Of a stretch of DNA of 64,000 nucleotides, positions 18,505 through 26,135 are shown piece by piece (position 1 is the first letter of the stretch; each line of letters opens with the position of its first letter). Made by a program: the position numbers and the translations under genes. The notes beneath the pieces were generated by a model, which saw only the letters and a program-made list of their open reading frames with translations, was not told the DNA's origin and did no database searches. This DNA is from UBA6772 sp965183875 (GTDB taxonomy: Bacteria > Bacteroidota > Bacteroidia > Flavobacteriales > UBA7430): assembly GCA_965183875.1 (NCBI GenBank), contig CBCYMK010000031.1, positions 5,821 to 69,820 of the forward strand, written 5' to 3'.

Positions 18505-20490
18505 TCATCTTCTCTCATCAGCTTTAAAAGCACCACGCATATGTAATATCCATTGAGATTCATTTAATGGGGAAACTCCTTTGTACGGTCTAATTTTTTC
18601 TGGAGTGGTGATGGTTTTTTCATAACCGTCTAAACTCAGCTTAAGCCTACCCTTACCAGAAGTAGTGGCATTAAATTTTATTGAATAGTTCATAGCATTA
18701 GCAACAGAAACTCTTCCAGAAATAATAAAAGAATCCATTTCGAAAACCGGGGGCTTGATTTGGGCATTCATTTGGTTTAAATCGCTAGAAATAGCACCCA
18801 ATAAATCCTGATTTGCTTTAATTTCGAAAGCATACATGGGCTCTATTAAATCTGTCCCTGCATTTTCTAAGCCTCTTAAAACACCCATTGGGGTAGCCAG
18901 TAAAAAATCTCCCGGGTTAGAATGAACGGTATGTTCTGTGCCTTCTATAAGTGTGATGGATAAATCGGTTACTTCATAACCGTGAATTCCTTGTTTTAGA
19001 ACCCAAGGAATGGCTCGTTTAACCTCGTTAATATACTTGGTACTTATATCGCTTGTTCTTACTTTAGAAGTAAACGACACGCCAGTGCCTAGTGGAGCTG
19101 GCTCAATCAAGAAAGTCATTATAGCCCAGCAGGGCTTAGGCATCCAATAACGTACATAGCCTTCGGCCGATTTTGAAGGGGTTTCTTTATAAATTATTTT
19201 TGGCGGTTTAAAATTTGCTTCTACCCCCCACCTCTCAAGTAAATTCTCTTTTAAAACCTCCGTTTGAATAGGCCCTAAAATTTTCACATGAAATTCTTTC
19301 TCTTCTTTAAACCATTTAAAATCCAATTTTGGGTCTTCTAAATTGAGGATATCCAAAGCATCGCCTAATTTTTGATAATCTTTTTCGTCCTTTGCCTCCA
19401 CCTGCACTCCTAGTACAGCATGGCTAATTTTAGCGTGTTTATCGCTGAGGTTTTCGGTTCCTAAAACATCTCCCGACTGTATAAGTTCGGAGGTCGTAAT
19501 TACCCCAATCTCTCCAGGGTGAAGTTCAGAACACTGTATTAAAGTCCCTAATTTAGGTTTAAGAATTTGATTAATTTTAATGTCTTTATCTAAGTACTGT
19601 GAATATATGAGGTCTTTGCTTTTTAGGGTAGTTCCATAAGATTTAATATAAGCTAAGCGGCCTTTTTTCTCATCGAAATGAACTTTAAAAACTTTTGCTG
19701 CTGTACTAGAATAGCTGGTTTTTGAAATAGGTACTAAACTCGAAATACAGTTTAAAAGGTCTGTTATTCCCAAACCTAATTTGGCACTCCCAAAGAGCGA
19801 AGCATAAAGCGCGCCGGATTGAATATAGTGTTTTCCATTTTCTAAAACATGTTTCAAATTAGAGGTATCGCCTTCAATATATTTTTCGAGAAACTGCTCA
19901 TCATATTCAGCTAAATTCTCCATTGATTTATCAAGAATTGCGGAATCGATGTGGTTTTCACAATTGGTAAACTCTACTAATTCAGGCGACTGTGGAATCG
20001 ATAGGTTTGGGAAATTTAATGCAAACAGTTTGGCCCCTAAATCCTTTTGGAAATCTAAAAAAATGGTTTCTACATCTACCCCATCTCTATCAATTTTATT
20101 GAAGAAAACTATTATGGGAAGCTTTCGTTCTACCAGACTCTCCCATAGGTTAATGGTATGTGCTTGAACGCCTTCTTTTGCCGAAACGACTAATATAACA
20201 GCATCTAAAATTGACAAAGAACGGTCTACCTCAGCGGCAAAATCTAAATGCCCTGGGGTATCTACCAGTTGGAATAAAGTATTGTTCCATGAGAAATTTA
20301 CAATGGAGGATTTTATAGAAATCCCTCTCCTTTTCTCCATGGCTAAATCATCGGTAATAGCAGAGCCTTTGTCTACACTACCCAAAGAGGTAGTTGCCCC
20401 AGAATAATGGAGCAAGGATTCGGTAATACTTGTTTTACCTGCATCTACATGGGCTAAAATCCCAATGGTTAAAACTTTAGTGTCTGACAT
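18505..20490 (-). CDS. Tet(Q)/EF-G-like ribosomal GTPase
   Basis: A 661-residue translational GTPase of the ribosomal protection group. G1 is AHVDAGKT (13-20), the switch region MEKRRGISIKSS, G3 DTPGH (77-81), G4 NKID near 134, followed by EF-G-like domains II-V. The lengths and blocks such as GILAHVDAGKTSITESLL, RWGVEANFKPPKIIYKETP, LEPAPLGTG and GIHGYEVTDLSITL recall Tet(Q)/Tet(M) proteins, which release tetracycline from the ribosome, rather than the essential EF-G. The loops at the domain IV tip, which decide drug release, cannot be judged by eye, so it may be a housekeeping paralogue. It is chromosomal, with no mobilisation genes, 129 bases upstream of the toxin-antitoxin pair. Confidence 0.8.
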   Translation of the reverse strand: MSDTKVLTIGILAHVDAGKTSITESLLHYSGATTSLGSVDKGSAITDDLAMEKRRGISIKSSIVNFSWNNTLFQLVDTPGHLDFAAEVDRSLSILDAVILVVSAKEGVQAHTINLWESLVERKLPIIVFFNKIDRDGVDVETIFLDFQKDLGAKLFALNFPNLSIPQSPELVEFTNCENHIDSAILDKSMENLAEYDEQFLEKYIEGDTSNLKHVLENGKHYIQSGALYASLFGSAKLGLGITDLLNCISSLVPISKTSYSSTAAKVFKVHFDEKKGRLAYIKSYGTTLKSKDLIYSQYLDKDIKINQILKPKLGTLIQCSELHPGEIGVITTSELIQSGDVLGTENLSDKHAKISHAVLGVQVEAKDEKDYQKLGDALDILNLEDPKLDFKWFKEEKEFHVKILGPIQTEVLKENLLERWGVEANFKPPKIIYKETPSKSAEGYVRYWMPKPCWAIMTFLIEPAPLGTGVSFTSKVRTSDISTKYINEVKRAIPWVLKQGIHGYEVTDLSITLIEGTEHTVHSNPGDFLLATPMGVLRGLENAGTDLIEPMYAFEIKANQDLLGAISSDLNQMNAQIKPPVFEMDSFIISGRVSVANAMNYSIKFNATTSGKGRLKLSLDGYEKTITTPEKIRPYKGVSPLNESQWILHMRGAFKADERR

Positions 20491-20639
20491 ATGTATATTG
20501 TAGAAGTCTTTACGGGTTTTGCATTAAATTAGATATTTGTTCATTATTTAATAAATAGAATTAAGGAGCCAGGATACAGGAGTCGGTCGGTATTGTTAGG
20601 TTGACATTTCTCGAAGCCCACACAACATATTAGCTATCG

Positions 20640-20704
20640 ATTGTTTTTCACTCAAAACTTAAAACTCAACATTCAAAACTTAATTATTAATCGGTCATTA
20701 ATAA
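20640..20704 (-). repeat. solo AACTCAAAACTT-type repeat
   Basis: CACTCAAAACTTAAAACTCA and then ATTCAAAACTTAATTATTAA match the inverted repeats of the four-helix-bundle cassette at 10.5-11.1 kb, but no such gene is present. It abuts the stop of the S4 gene. Confidence 0.55.
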
Positions 20705-21130
20705 TCAATCCTCATCTCCCATATCGTAGGACCAATCTTGGTCTTCCCATTCATCATTTTTGAAATTCTCCAATTCTCTACGGTCTCTTTTGGTAGGTCT
20801 ACCTAATCCAATTTCTCTATCCTCTCCAGACAATCTACGCCCATGGAAGGCTCTAAATTTTTCTCGTTCTTCTATTGGCGTTAAATCTTCGTAACAATCT
20901 TTGGCAATAGAATACCCAACACGAGATTTAAGTAATTCTAAGATTTTAAATTCTAATTTGAGTCCTTTTTTATCTACCGAGATTAAATCGTTAACCACAA
21001 CCGAACGTGCAGGTTTACACTTACTGCCGTTTACCTTTATCTTACCCGACTTACAAGCCTGGGTAGCTATACTACGCGATTTAAAAATCCGCACCGACCA
21101 AAGCCATTTATCAATTCTTACTTTTTCCAT
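20705..21130 (-). CDS. S4-domain RNA-binding protein, Hsp15-like
   Basis: A 141-residue protein whose N-terminal S4 fold (MEKVRIDKWLWSVRIFKSRSIATQACKSGKIKVNGSKCKPARSV, residues 1-44) matches Hsp15/YrfH, which recognises stalled 50S subunits carrying peptidyl-tRNA. The C-terminal part is charged, with a basic patch (GRPTKRDRRELE) and an acidic tail (EWEDQDWSYDMGDED). Its start overlaps the 3' end of uvrC by 20 bases, so translation is probably coupled. Closest function by family is ribosome quality control. Confidence 0.88.
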   Translation of the reverse strand: MEKVRIDKWLWSVRIFKSRSIATQACKSGKIKVNGSKCKPARSVVVNDLISVDKKGLKLEFKILELLKSRVGYSIAKDCYEDLTPIEEREKFRAFHGRRLSGEDREIGLGRPTKRDRRELENFKNDEWEDQDWSYDMGDED

Positions 21131-22928
21131 CTTTAAAATAACTTAGTAGTTTTTGGGATTTACTATTCCCTAAAACCTCCGTTAACTCTGTTAAGGAAGC
21201 TTCTTTAATTTTTTTTATAGACTTAAATTTCTTCAATAAATCTACTTTCGACTTAGGTCCTATTCCAGGGATATCGTCTAACTCAGAATGCAATCCTGAC
21301 TTAGATCTTAAATTACGGTGATGTGCCAAACTAAAACGGTGCGCTTCATTACGCAAATGCTGAATTAGTTTTAAAGACTCGGAACGTTTGTCGATATACA
21401 GTGGAACCGAATCTCCAGGAAAATAAATTTCCTCTAAGCGTTTAGCAATTCCTACAATAGCAATTTTACCCCGAAGTTCTAATTTATCAAGCGCTTTTAA
21501 GGAAGAGCTCAACTGTCCTTTACCTCCATCGATAATAATGAGCTGGGGGAAAGGTTCGTTTTCTTCTTTGAGTCTTTTATATCTTCGGTAAACCACCTCT
21601 TCCATAGAAGCAAAGTCATCTGGACCTTCAACCGTTTTTATATTAAAATGACGGTAGTCTTTTTTACTTGGCTTGGCATTTTTAAATACTACACAAGCCG
21701 AAGCTGGATTGGTCCCTTGAATATTTGAATTATCGAAACACTCTATTTGAATAGGCAATTCTGACAATCTCAAATCTTTTTGGAGCTGCTCTAATATCCG
21801 TTTACTATGTCTTTCAGGATCTACAATTTGAATTTTCTTTAGTTTTTCCTGACGCATATACTGTGCGTTACGCAGCGATAAGTCAATGAGCGCTTTTTTA
21901 TCACCTCTTTGAGGAACGTGAATATTCACCTCTTCCCAAGGGCTAATAATTTCAATATTTAATATTATTTCCTTGGTGGTAGAGTGAAATTTTTCTCGAA
22001 TTTCTAAAACCGCCATAACAAGTAAATCTTCGTCTGCCTCAGCTAACTTTTTCTTTATTTCTAGGTTATGCGATTGGATGATAGCACCATTAATAATTTT
22101 GAAATAATTTATATAGGCAGAATCTGTATCAGAAAATATGGTGTATACATCTACATTGTGTACAGTAGGACTCACTACAGTAGATTTAGACTGATAATTT
22201 TCAAGCGCATCGAGCTTCACTTTTATTTCATGTGCTTTTTCAAATTCCAAATTAGCCGCATAAGCCTGCATTTGATCTTTTAATGGCTGGATGATACTGC
22301 GTGTATTTCCTTTTAAAATAGAGCGTATCTCGGCGATAGATTTGTTGTATTCTTCTTCTGATTGATACCCTTCACAAGCACCGAGACATTTTTTTATATG
22401 GTAATCTAAACAAACTTTAAACTTACCGTTTTCTATATTTTGTTCCGATAAATTAAAATTACAAGAACGTAGAGGATAGAGTTGTTTTATAAGTTCTAGT
22501 AAGACTTTCATAGCCTTAGATGAGGAATAAGGCCCAAAATATTCAGAACCATCTTTCACTACATTACGCAAGGAAAACACTCTGGGGAAACGCTCTTTTT
22601 TTATGCATATCCACGGATAGGTTTTATCGTCTTTGAGCATTACATTATAGCGAGGTTGGAGTTTTTTTATCAAGTTATTCTCCAATAGTAAGGCATCAAC
22701 CTCAGTAGAAACCACAATATATTCTATACGTTCAATTTTAGAAACCAATACCCGGGTTTTACCATAATCGGAGTGCTCCTTATGGAAATAAGAAGATACT
22801 CTACGTTTTAGGTTCTTCGCTTTACCTACATAGAGTATGGTATCGTCCTTATCGAAATACTGATATACTCCGGCGCTTGTAGGAAGAGTCTTTAAAAATT
22901 GGGCTATATGGTCTTTGGTTTTGGGCAC
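21111..22928 (-). CDS. uvrC: excinuclease ABC subunit C
   Basis: Nuclease subunit of nucleotide excision repair, about 605 residues from the chosen start. In order: GIY-YIG domain for the 3' incision (AGVYQYF, ILYVGKAKNLKRRV, residues 15-45), a UVR helix pair that binds UvrB (MQAYAANLEFEKAHEIKVKL), the RNase H-like 5' incision domain (IECFDNSNIQG, LIIIDGGKGQLSS, AHRFSLAHHR) and a C-terminal helix-hairpin-helix (DIPGIGPKSKVDLLKKF). The frame is open to an ATG at 23030, but the extra 34 residues are hydrophobic and unlike UvrC. The GTG at 22928 gives MPKTKDHIAQFLKTLP, and a TAnnTTTG box just upstream supports it. It is coupled to the S4 gene downstream. Confidence 0.93.
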   Translation of the reverse strand: MPKTKDHIAQFLKTLPTSAGVYQYFDKDDTILYVGKAKNLKRRVSSYFHKEHSDYGKTRVLVSKIERIEYIVVSTEVDALLLENNLIKKLQPRYNVMLKDDKTYPWICIKKERFPRVFSLRNVVKDGSEYFGPYSSSKAMKVLLELIKQLYPLRSCNFNLSEQNIENGKFKVCLDYHIKKCLGACEGYQSEEEYNKSIAEIRSILKGNTRSIIQPLKDQMQAYAANLEFEKAHEIKVKLDALENYQSKSTVVSPTVHNVDVYTIFSDTDSAYINYFKIINGAIIQSHNLEIKKKLAEADEDLLVMAVLEIREKFHSTTKEIILNIEIISPWEEVNIHVPQRGDKKALIDLSLRNAQYMRQEKLKKIQIVDPERHSKRILEQLQKDLRLSELPIQIECFDNSNIQGTNPASACVVFKNAKPSKKDYRHFNIKTVEGPDDFASMEEVVYRRYKRLKEENEPFPQLIIIDGGKGQLSSSLKALDKLELRGKIAIVGIAKRLEEIYFPGDSVPLYIDKRSESLKLIQHLRNEAHRFSLAHHRNLRSKSGLHSELDDIPGIGPKSKVDLLKKFKSIKKIKEASLTELTEVLGNSKSQKLLSYFKDGKSKN

Positions 22929-22931
22929 GTC

Positions 22932-22939
22932 CAAATGTA
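22932..22939 (-). promoter_or_regulatory. -7-like box at the uvrC start
   Basis: TACATTTG on the minus strand matches TAnnTTTG but ends only 3 bases before the GTG start. Used as a promoter, it would give a nearly leaderless uvrC message. No clear -33 element was seen, so the match may be chance. Confidence 0.35.
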
Positions 22940-23113
22940 AGTATTCAAATTGGAAATCGTGAGGCGTGAAACATAAAAGGTAAGGAGGGAAATAGAAGAA
23001 GTAAATAGGGAGGGGTAAAATTAGACCCAATAGAATATGTATAGGGGAGAAAGGTGAGTTTAGGGCTAAGAGCTTTAATCTCCTTAGCTTAATAAAAGGA
23101 ATAATTTATTTGG

Positions 23114-23121
23114 TATTTTTG
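23114..23121 (+). promoter_or_regulatory. -7 promoter box of the glutaredoxin gene
   Basis: TATTTTTG fits TAnnTTTG and ends 27 bases before the ATG at 23149. Confidence 0.55.
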
Positions 23122-23148
23122 TTGAATTAGGAATTAAAAACAAGACAG

Positions 23149-23382
23149 ATGAAAGACGTAAAAGTATACGGTGCCGACTGGTGCTCAGACTGCATAACTG
23201 CAAAGAAATTTTTAGATTCAAAGAATATAGCTTTTGAATACATCGATATTACCGACAACGATACAGCTATAGCTTTTATAGAAAAAGTGAATAAGGGGAA
23301 AAGAATAATCCCTACACTAGTGATAGATGGGGAGAGTCATACTAACCCAGGCATCCCTGGTTTGATAAACCTGTTTAAATAA
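23149..23382 (+). CDS. glutaredoxin / mycoredoxin-like protein
   Basis: A 77-residue thioredoxin-fold protein. The active site is CSDC (residues 12-15, within GADWCSDCITAKKFL), followed by the cis-proline block RIIPTLVIDG and a TNPG segment. The size and the ADWCxDC context fit glutaredoxin-like proteins of the NrdH/mycoredoxin group. Both cysteines are present, so dithiol chemistry is possible. The gene is a single unit with its own promoter box and a strong shared terminator. Confidence 0.85.
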   Translation: MKDVKVYGADWCSDCITAKKFLDSKNIAFEYIDITDNDTAIAFIEKVNKGKRIIPTLVIDGESHTNPGIPGLINLFK

Positions 23383-23408
23383 AAAAAGCGGCCTAGGCCG
23401 CTTTTTTT
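23381..23408 (+). terminator. bidirectional terminator between glutaredoxin and acyltransferase genes
   Basis: A7-GCGGCC-TA-GGCCGC-T7 is a near-perfect palindrome immediately after the glutaredoxin stop, and its T run overlaps the stop codon of the convergent acyltransferase gene. It can serve both. Confidence 0.88.
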
Positions 23409-24210
23409 ATGTCCAAAACTCTCGTTTCTTATTTCTTTCTTCTTTCTGTTTCAAGTACTCTTCTGTAGGCACTTTAAGAAAAGAAGAGTGTTGTTCGATA
23501 GCAAACTCTAATTGCTCCACAATTTTAGCTACAGAATCGTTTTCGTAGTCTATTTCTAAGGGTTTTTTAATCACCATAGATTGCAGAATTCCCTTTTTCT
23601 TAATAAGCAATCCACGTTTGTCAAAAGATCTTCGAAAACCATCTATTACAACAGGTACAACAATAGGTTTAAATTTTTTAATGATATGTGCAGTACCTTT
23701 TCGTATAGGATTAAATGCTTTGGTAGTTCCCTGAGGAAAAGTAATTACCCAACCATCTTCTAAAGCAGTACCAATATTGGTAATGTCCTTAAAATCTACT
23801 TGCTTATTCACCGACACACCAGCCTCGCGCCAGGTTCTAGTAATCGATACCGCTCCTACATAAGCCATAAGCTTAGGCAAGAAGCCTGACTTCATTGTTT
23901 CTGTAGCAGCAACGTAATACAAGTTTGTTTTCGGCTTCCACAAATACGTAACGGTTTTAATACTATCGATCCTCCCTTTTAGGGAAGCATTAAAAACGTG
24001 GTGCATTGCCGTAACGTCGGCAAAATAAGTTTGATGATTAGAAACAAAAAGAATATTCCTATCGGGAAGTTCTCTGATAATCTCAGAACCTTCGATATTC
24101 ATACTGTTAAACCCTTGGTAGCGTCTGTGAGACAATCCGCCCAACAAACGTATTAACCAGCGTTTTAAAAATATATAATGCCCAAAAGGGTCTTTTTTAA
24201 ACAATCCCAT
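23407..24210 (-). CDS. PlsC-family 1-acyl-glycerol-phosphate-type acyltransferase
   Basis: A 267-residue membrane-associated acyltransferase of the LPLAT superfamily. The catalytic motif is NHQTYFAD (His then five residues then Asp), the spaced NHx5D variant rather than the classical NHx4D. The acceptor-binding motif reads FPQGTTK in place of FPEGTR, and a proline in VVPVVIDGF matches block IV. The protein may acylate lysophosphatidate or another lyso- or amino-lipid; the NHx5D form is found in several Bacteroidota acyltransferases of uncertain acceptor. It is transcribed away from lipB with a 65-base gap on the same strand, so it may be in one unit with lipB and the isomerase. Confidence 0.83.
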   Translation of the reverse strand: MGLFKKDPFGHYIFLKRWLIRLLGGLSHRRYQGFNSMNIEGSEIIRELPDRNILFVSNHQTYFADVTAMHHVFNASLKGRIDSIKTVTYLWKPKTNLYYVAATETMKSGFLPKLMAYVGAVSITRTWREAGVSVNKQVDFKDITNIGTALEDGWVITFPQGTTKAFNPIRKGTAHIIKKFKPIVVPVVIDGFRRSFDKRGLLIKKKGILQSMVIKKPLEIDYENDSVAKIVEQLEFAIEQHSSFLKVPTEEYLKQKEERNKKREFWT

Positions 24211-24275
24211 ACAATAGTTAATGGTAAGCCGACAAAGCTAAACAATTTGACTGAGTAGGAAAATAATGAATGCTT

Positions 24276-24992
24276 CTAGAGTTTGTCTACCAATTCCATT
24301 TCAAAAAGAACAGCTAAATGCTTCTTCATTTTTTCTTGCACTTCGGCCATATCAACTGCACGACCTAATTCTTTTTGCAAGGAAGTAACGGCTTTATCGG
24401 TTATCCCACAGGGAATTATATTAGAGAAATAATCTAAATCTGAATTCACGTTAAAAGCAAATCCATGCATGGTAACCCAGCGACTAGAACGCACTCCTAA
24501 GGCACATATTTTTCGAGCTTTAGGATTCTCCCAATCCAACCACACTCCGGTAGAACCATTTATCCTCCCTCCTACAATTCCGTATTCGGCAAGGGTAAGG
24601 ATTACAGCTTCCTCTAAAAAACGAAGGTATTTATGTATATCGGTAAAGAAATTATCGAGGTCGAAAATCGGATACCCTACTAATTGCCCTGGTCCGTGGT
24701 AGGTTATATCACCTCCACGGTTAATTTTATAAAAACTCGCTCCTTTTGCAGCAAGCTGTTCTTCGTTAACCAAAAGATGAGAGAGGTGTCCACTTTTACC
24801 CAAGGTAAAAACGTGAGGATGTTCGCAAAAAATAAGCTTGCTTTGAGTAGCATCAACAAAAGTATCCCCTTCTTTTTCACGAGCTCTATTGGCGCGTTTA
24901 ACATCAATTATTCCCTGAAAAAGAGTTTCTTGAAAATCCCAAGCTTCCTTATAATCTACTAAACCTAAGTTGATGTATTTTACTTGTTGCAT
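24276..24992 (-). CDS. lipB: octanoyltransferase
   Basis: Transfers octanoyl from acyl carrier protein to lipoyl domains, the first step of lipoate synthesis, in the cytosol. The 238-residue chain has RGGDITYHGPGQLVGYPI (residues 83-100), GVRSSRWVTMHGFAFNVN and the catalytic cysteine/lysine pair in NIIPCGITDKAVTSL. The start MQQVKYINLGLVDY fits the family. No lipA is in view. A CTTCGACAGGCTCAGTGTGA dispersed repeat sits between it and the isomerase gene upstream. Confidence 0.95.
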   Translation of the reverse strand: MQQVKYINLGLVDYKEAWDFQETLFQGIIDVKRANRAREKEGDTFVDATQSKLIFCEHPHVFTLGKSGHLSHLLVNEEQLAAKGASFYKINRGGDITYHGPGQLVGYPIFDLDNFFTDIHKYLRFLEEAVILTLAEYGIVGGRINGSTGVWLDWENPKARKICALGVRSSRWVTMHGFAFNVNSDLDYFSNIIPCGITDKAVTSLQKELGRAVDMAEVQEKMKKHLAVLFEMELVDKL

Positions 24993-25018
24993 TGTTTAAG
25001 TTGAAAGATTGAAGGTTG

Positions 25019-25044
25019 AGCACTTCGACAGGCTCAGTGTGACA
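25019..25044 (+). repeat. CTTCGACAGGCTCAG dispersed repeat
   Basis: CTTCGACAGGCTCAGTGTGA is one of about eight short copies in the window of a YTTCGAYARRCTCAG-type repeat, here between lipB and the isomerase gene. Confidence 0.6.
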
Positions 25045-25058
25045 AAGTTGTCACTAAT

Positions 25059-26042
25059 TTAAAACTTGGCTAAAGCTCCTTTCAGATTATTGATAACCTC
25101 AATTTCTTCGGCTATAACACCATTTCTTTTAGAAAGAATATACGACACATGATCGCCTACATTTACAAAGTAGAAAGTCTTTTCTATCAATGTAGCTCCC
25201 TTAGACCAATATTCCATCACCGAAGAAGTATAGTTAGAAACTACCTCTTTATTGATCTCTAAACGCTTTTGGTTACGGATATAGTCGGTATCGTTACGGA
25301 AGAATATAACCGCTAAATTTTCGTCTTTATTTCTCCAACCCACCAGTTCATTATGATTCATTTCTGGAACTATATGGTGCCAACAAAGCATTTTAGCATT
25401 CTCATTTATCTGCTGACGGAAACGAACAGCCATCCCTTCGTAACCATCACAAGCATATATGATAGGCGTTTTACCTTCTATATGATCAGAGATACGCTCT
25501 GCATCTGCTTGAATTTCTGTTTGTAAAGAATCTATTAAAGTAGCGGTATTAGATAAGTCCGTTTTAAATGAATCGCTAATTAAACCGTAGTGATTGAGGA
25601 AGAATAGTAATTGGGTTATTGAGTAACCCATCATTGTTCTAGGTGACTCTGCAGTAGGAAGTTGAATATAATTCAGCTTATTCACTTTTGCTAACTCTAA
25701 TAGTTTACCACCCGAGGTAACACAAACAACTTCAGCTCCATTGCCAATTGCTTTTTCGAAAGCCTCAAGTGTTTCCTCGGTATTTCCTGAAAAGGAAGAA
25801 CAAATAACAAGCGTGTTTTCGTTGATATAGTTAGGTAAATCGTAGCCTTTATTCGAACTTATAGGAACAATACATTCTTTCGCTACTAATTCCGAAACTA
25901 TGGTACCGCCGATCCCAGAACCACCAAGTCCTGTAATCATTACATTACTGATTTTTTTTTCAGCATTCTTCAAGCTGGAAGCCTCTCCTATTTCTAGGGC
26001 GTGGCGTAGTTGAGCACCAAATTCAGCGATTAATTTTTTCAT
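25059..26042 (-). CDS. bifunctional phosphoglucose/phosphomannose isomerase-like protein
   Basis: A SIS-domain sugar isomerase. The longest frame opens at 26147, but the first 35 residues are not family-like and run through the lysS promoter; the ATG at 26042 gives MKKLIAEFGAQLRHALEIG, the usual start, for 327 residues. Features include GLGGSGIGGTIVSEL, the phosphate loop CSSFSGNTEETL and MNHNELVGW near the active site. The family interconverts glucose-6-P, fructose-6-P and mannose-6-P. It is divergent from lysS with a 93-base shared promoter region. Confidence 0.85.
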   Translation of the reverse strand: MKKLIAEFGAQLRHALEIGEASSLKNAEKKISNVMITGLGGSGIGGTIVSELVAKECIVPISSNKGYDLPNYINENTLVICSSFSGNTEETLEAFEKAIGNGAEVVCVTSGGKLLELAKVNKLNYIQLPTAESPRTMMGYSITQLLFFLNHYGLISDSFKTDLSNTATLIDSLQTEIQADAERISDHIEGKTPIIYACDGYEGMAVRFRQQINENAKMLCWHHIVPEMNHNELVGWRNKDENLAVIFFRNDTDYIRNQKRLEINKEVVSNYTSSVMEYWSKGATLIEKTFYFVNVGDHVSYILSKRNGVIAEEIEVINNLKGALAKF

Positions 26043-26112
26043 CTTAAAAAGTAATGTTTTCGATTCCAATTTTACAAGCTGCAAAGTAAGTATAAATCTC
26101 TTAAAAGTTTGG

Positions 26113-26120
26113 TATATTTG
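26113..26120 (+). promoter_or_regulatory. -7 promoter box of lysS
   Basis: TATATTTG matches TAnnTTTG and ends 15 bases before the ATG at 26136. It lies inside the longest possible lysS frame, so it helps decide that the TTG at 26109 is not the start. Confidence 0.65.
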
Positions 26121-26135
26121 CGCAAATTTCAAGCT

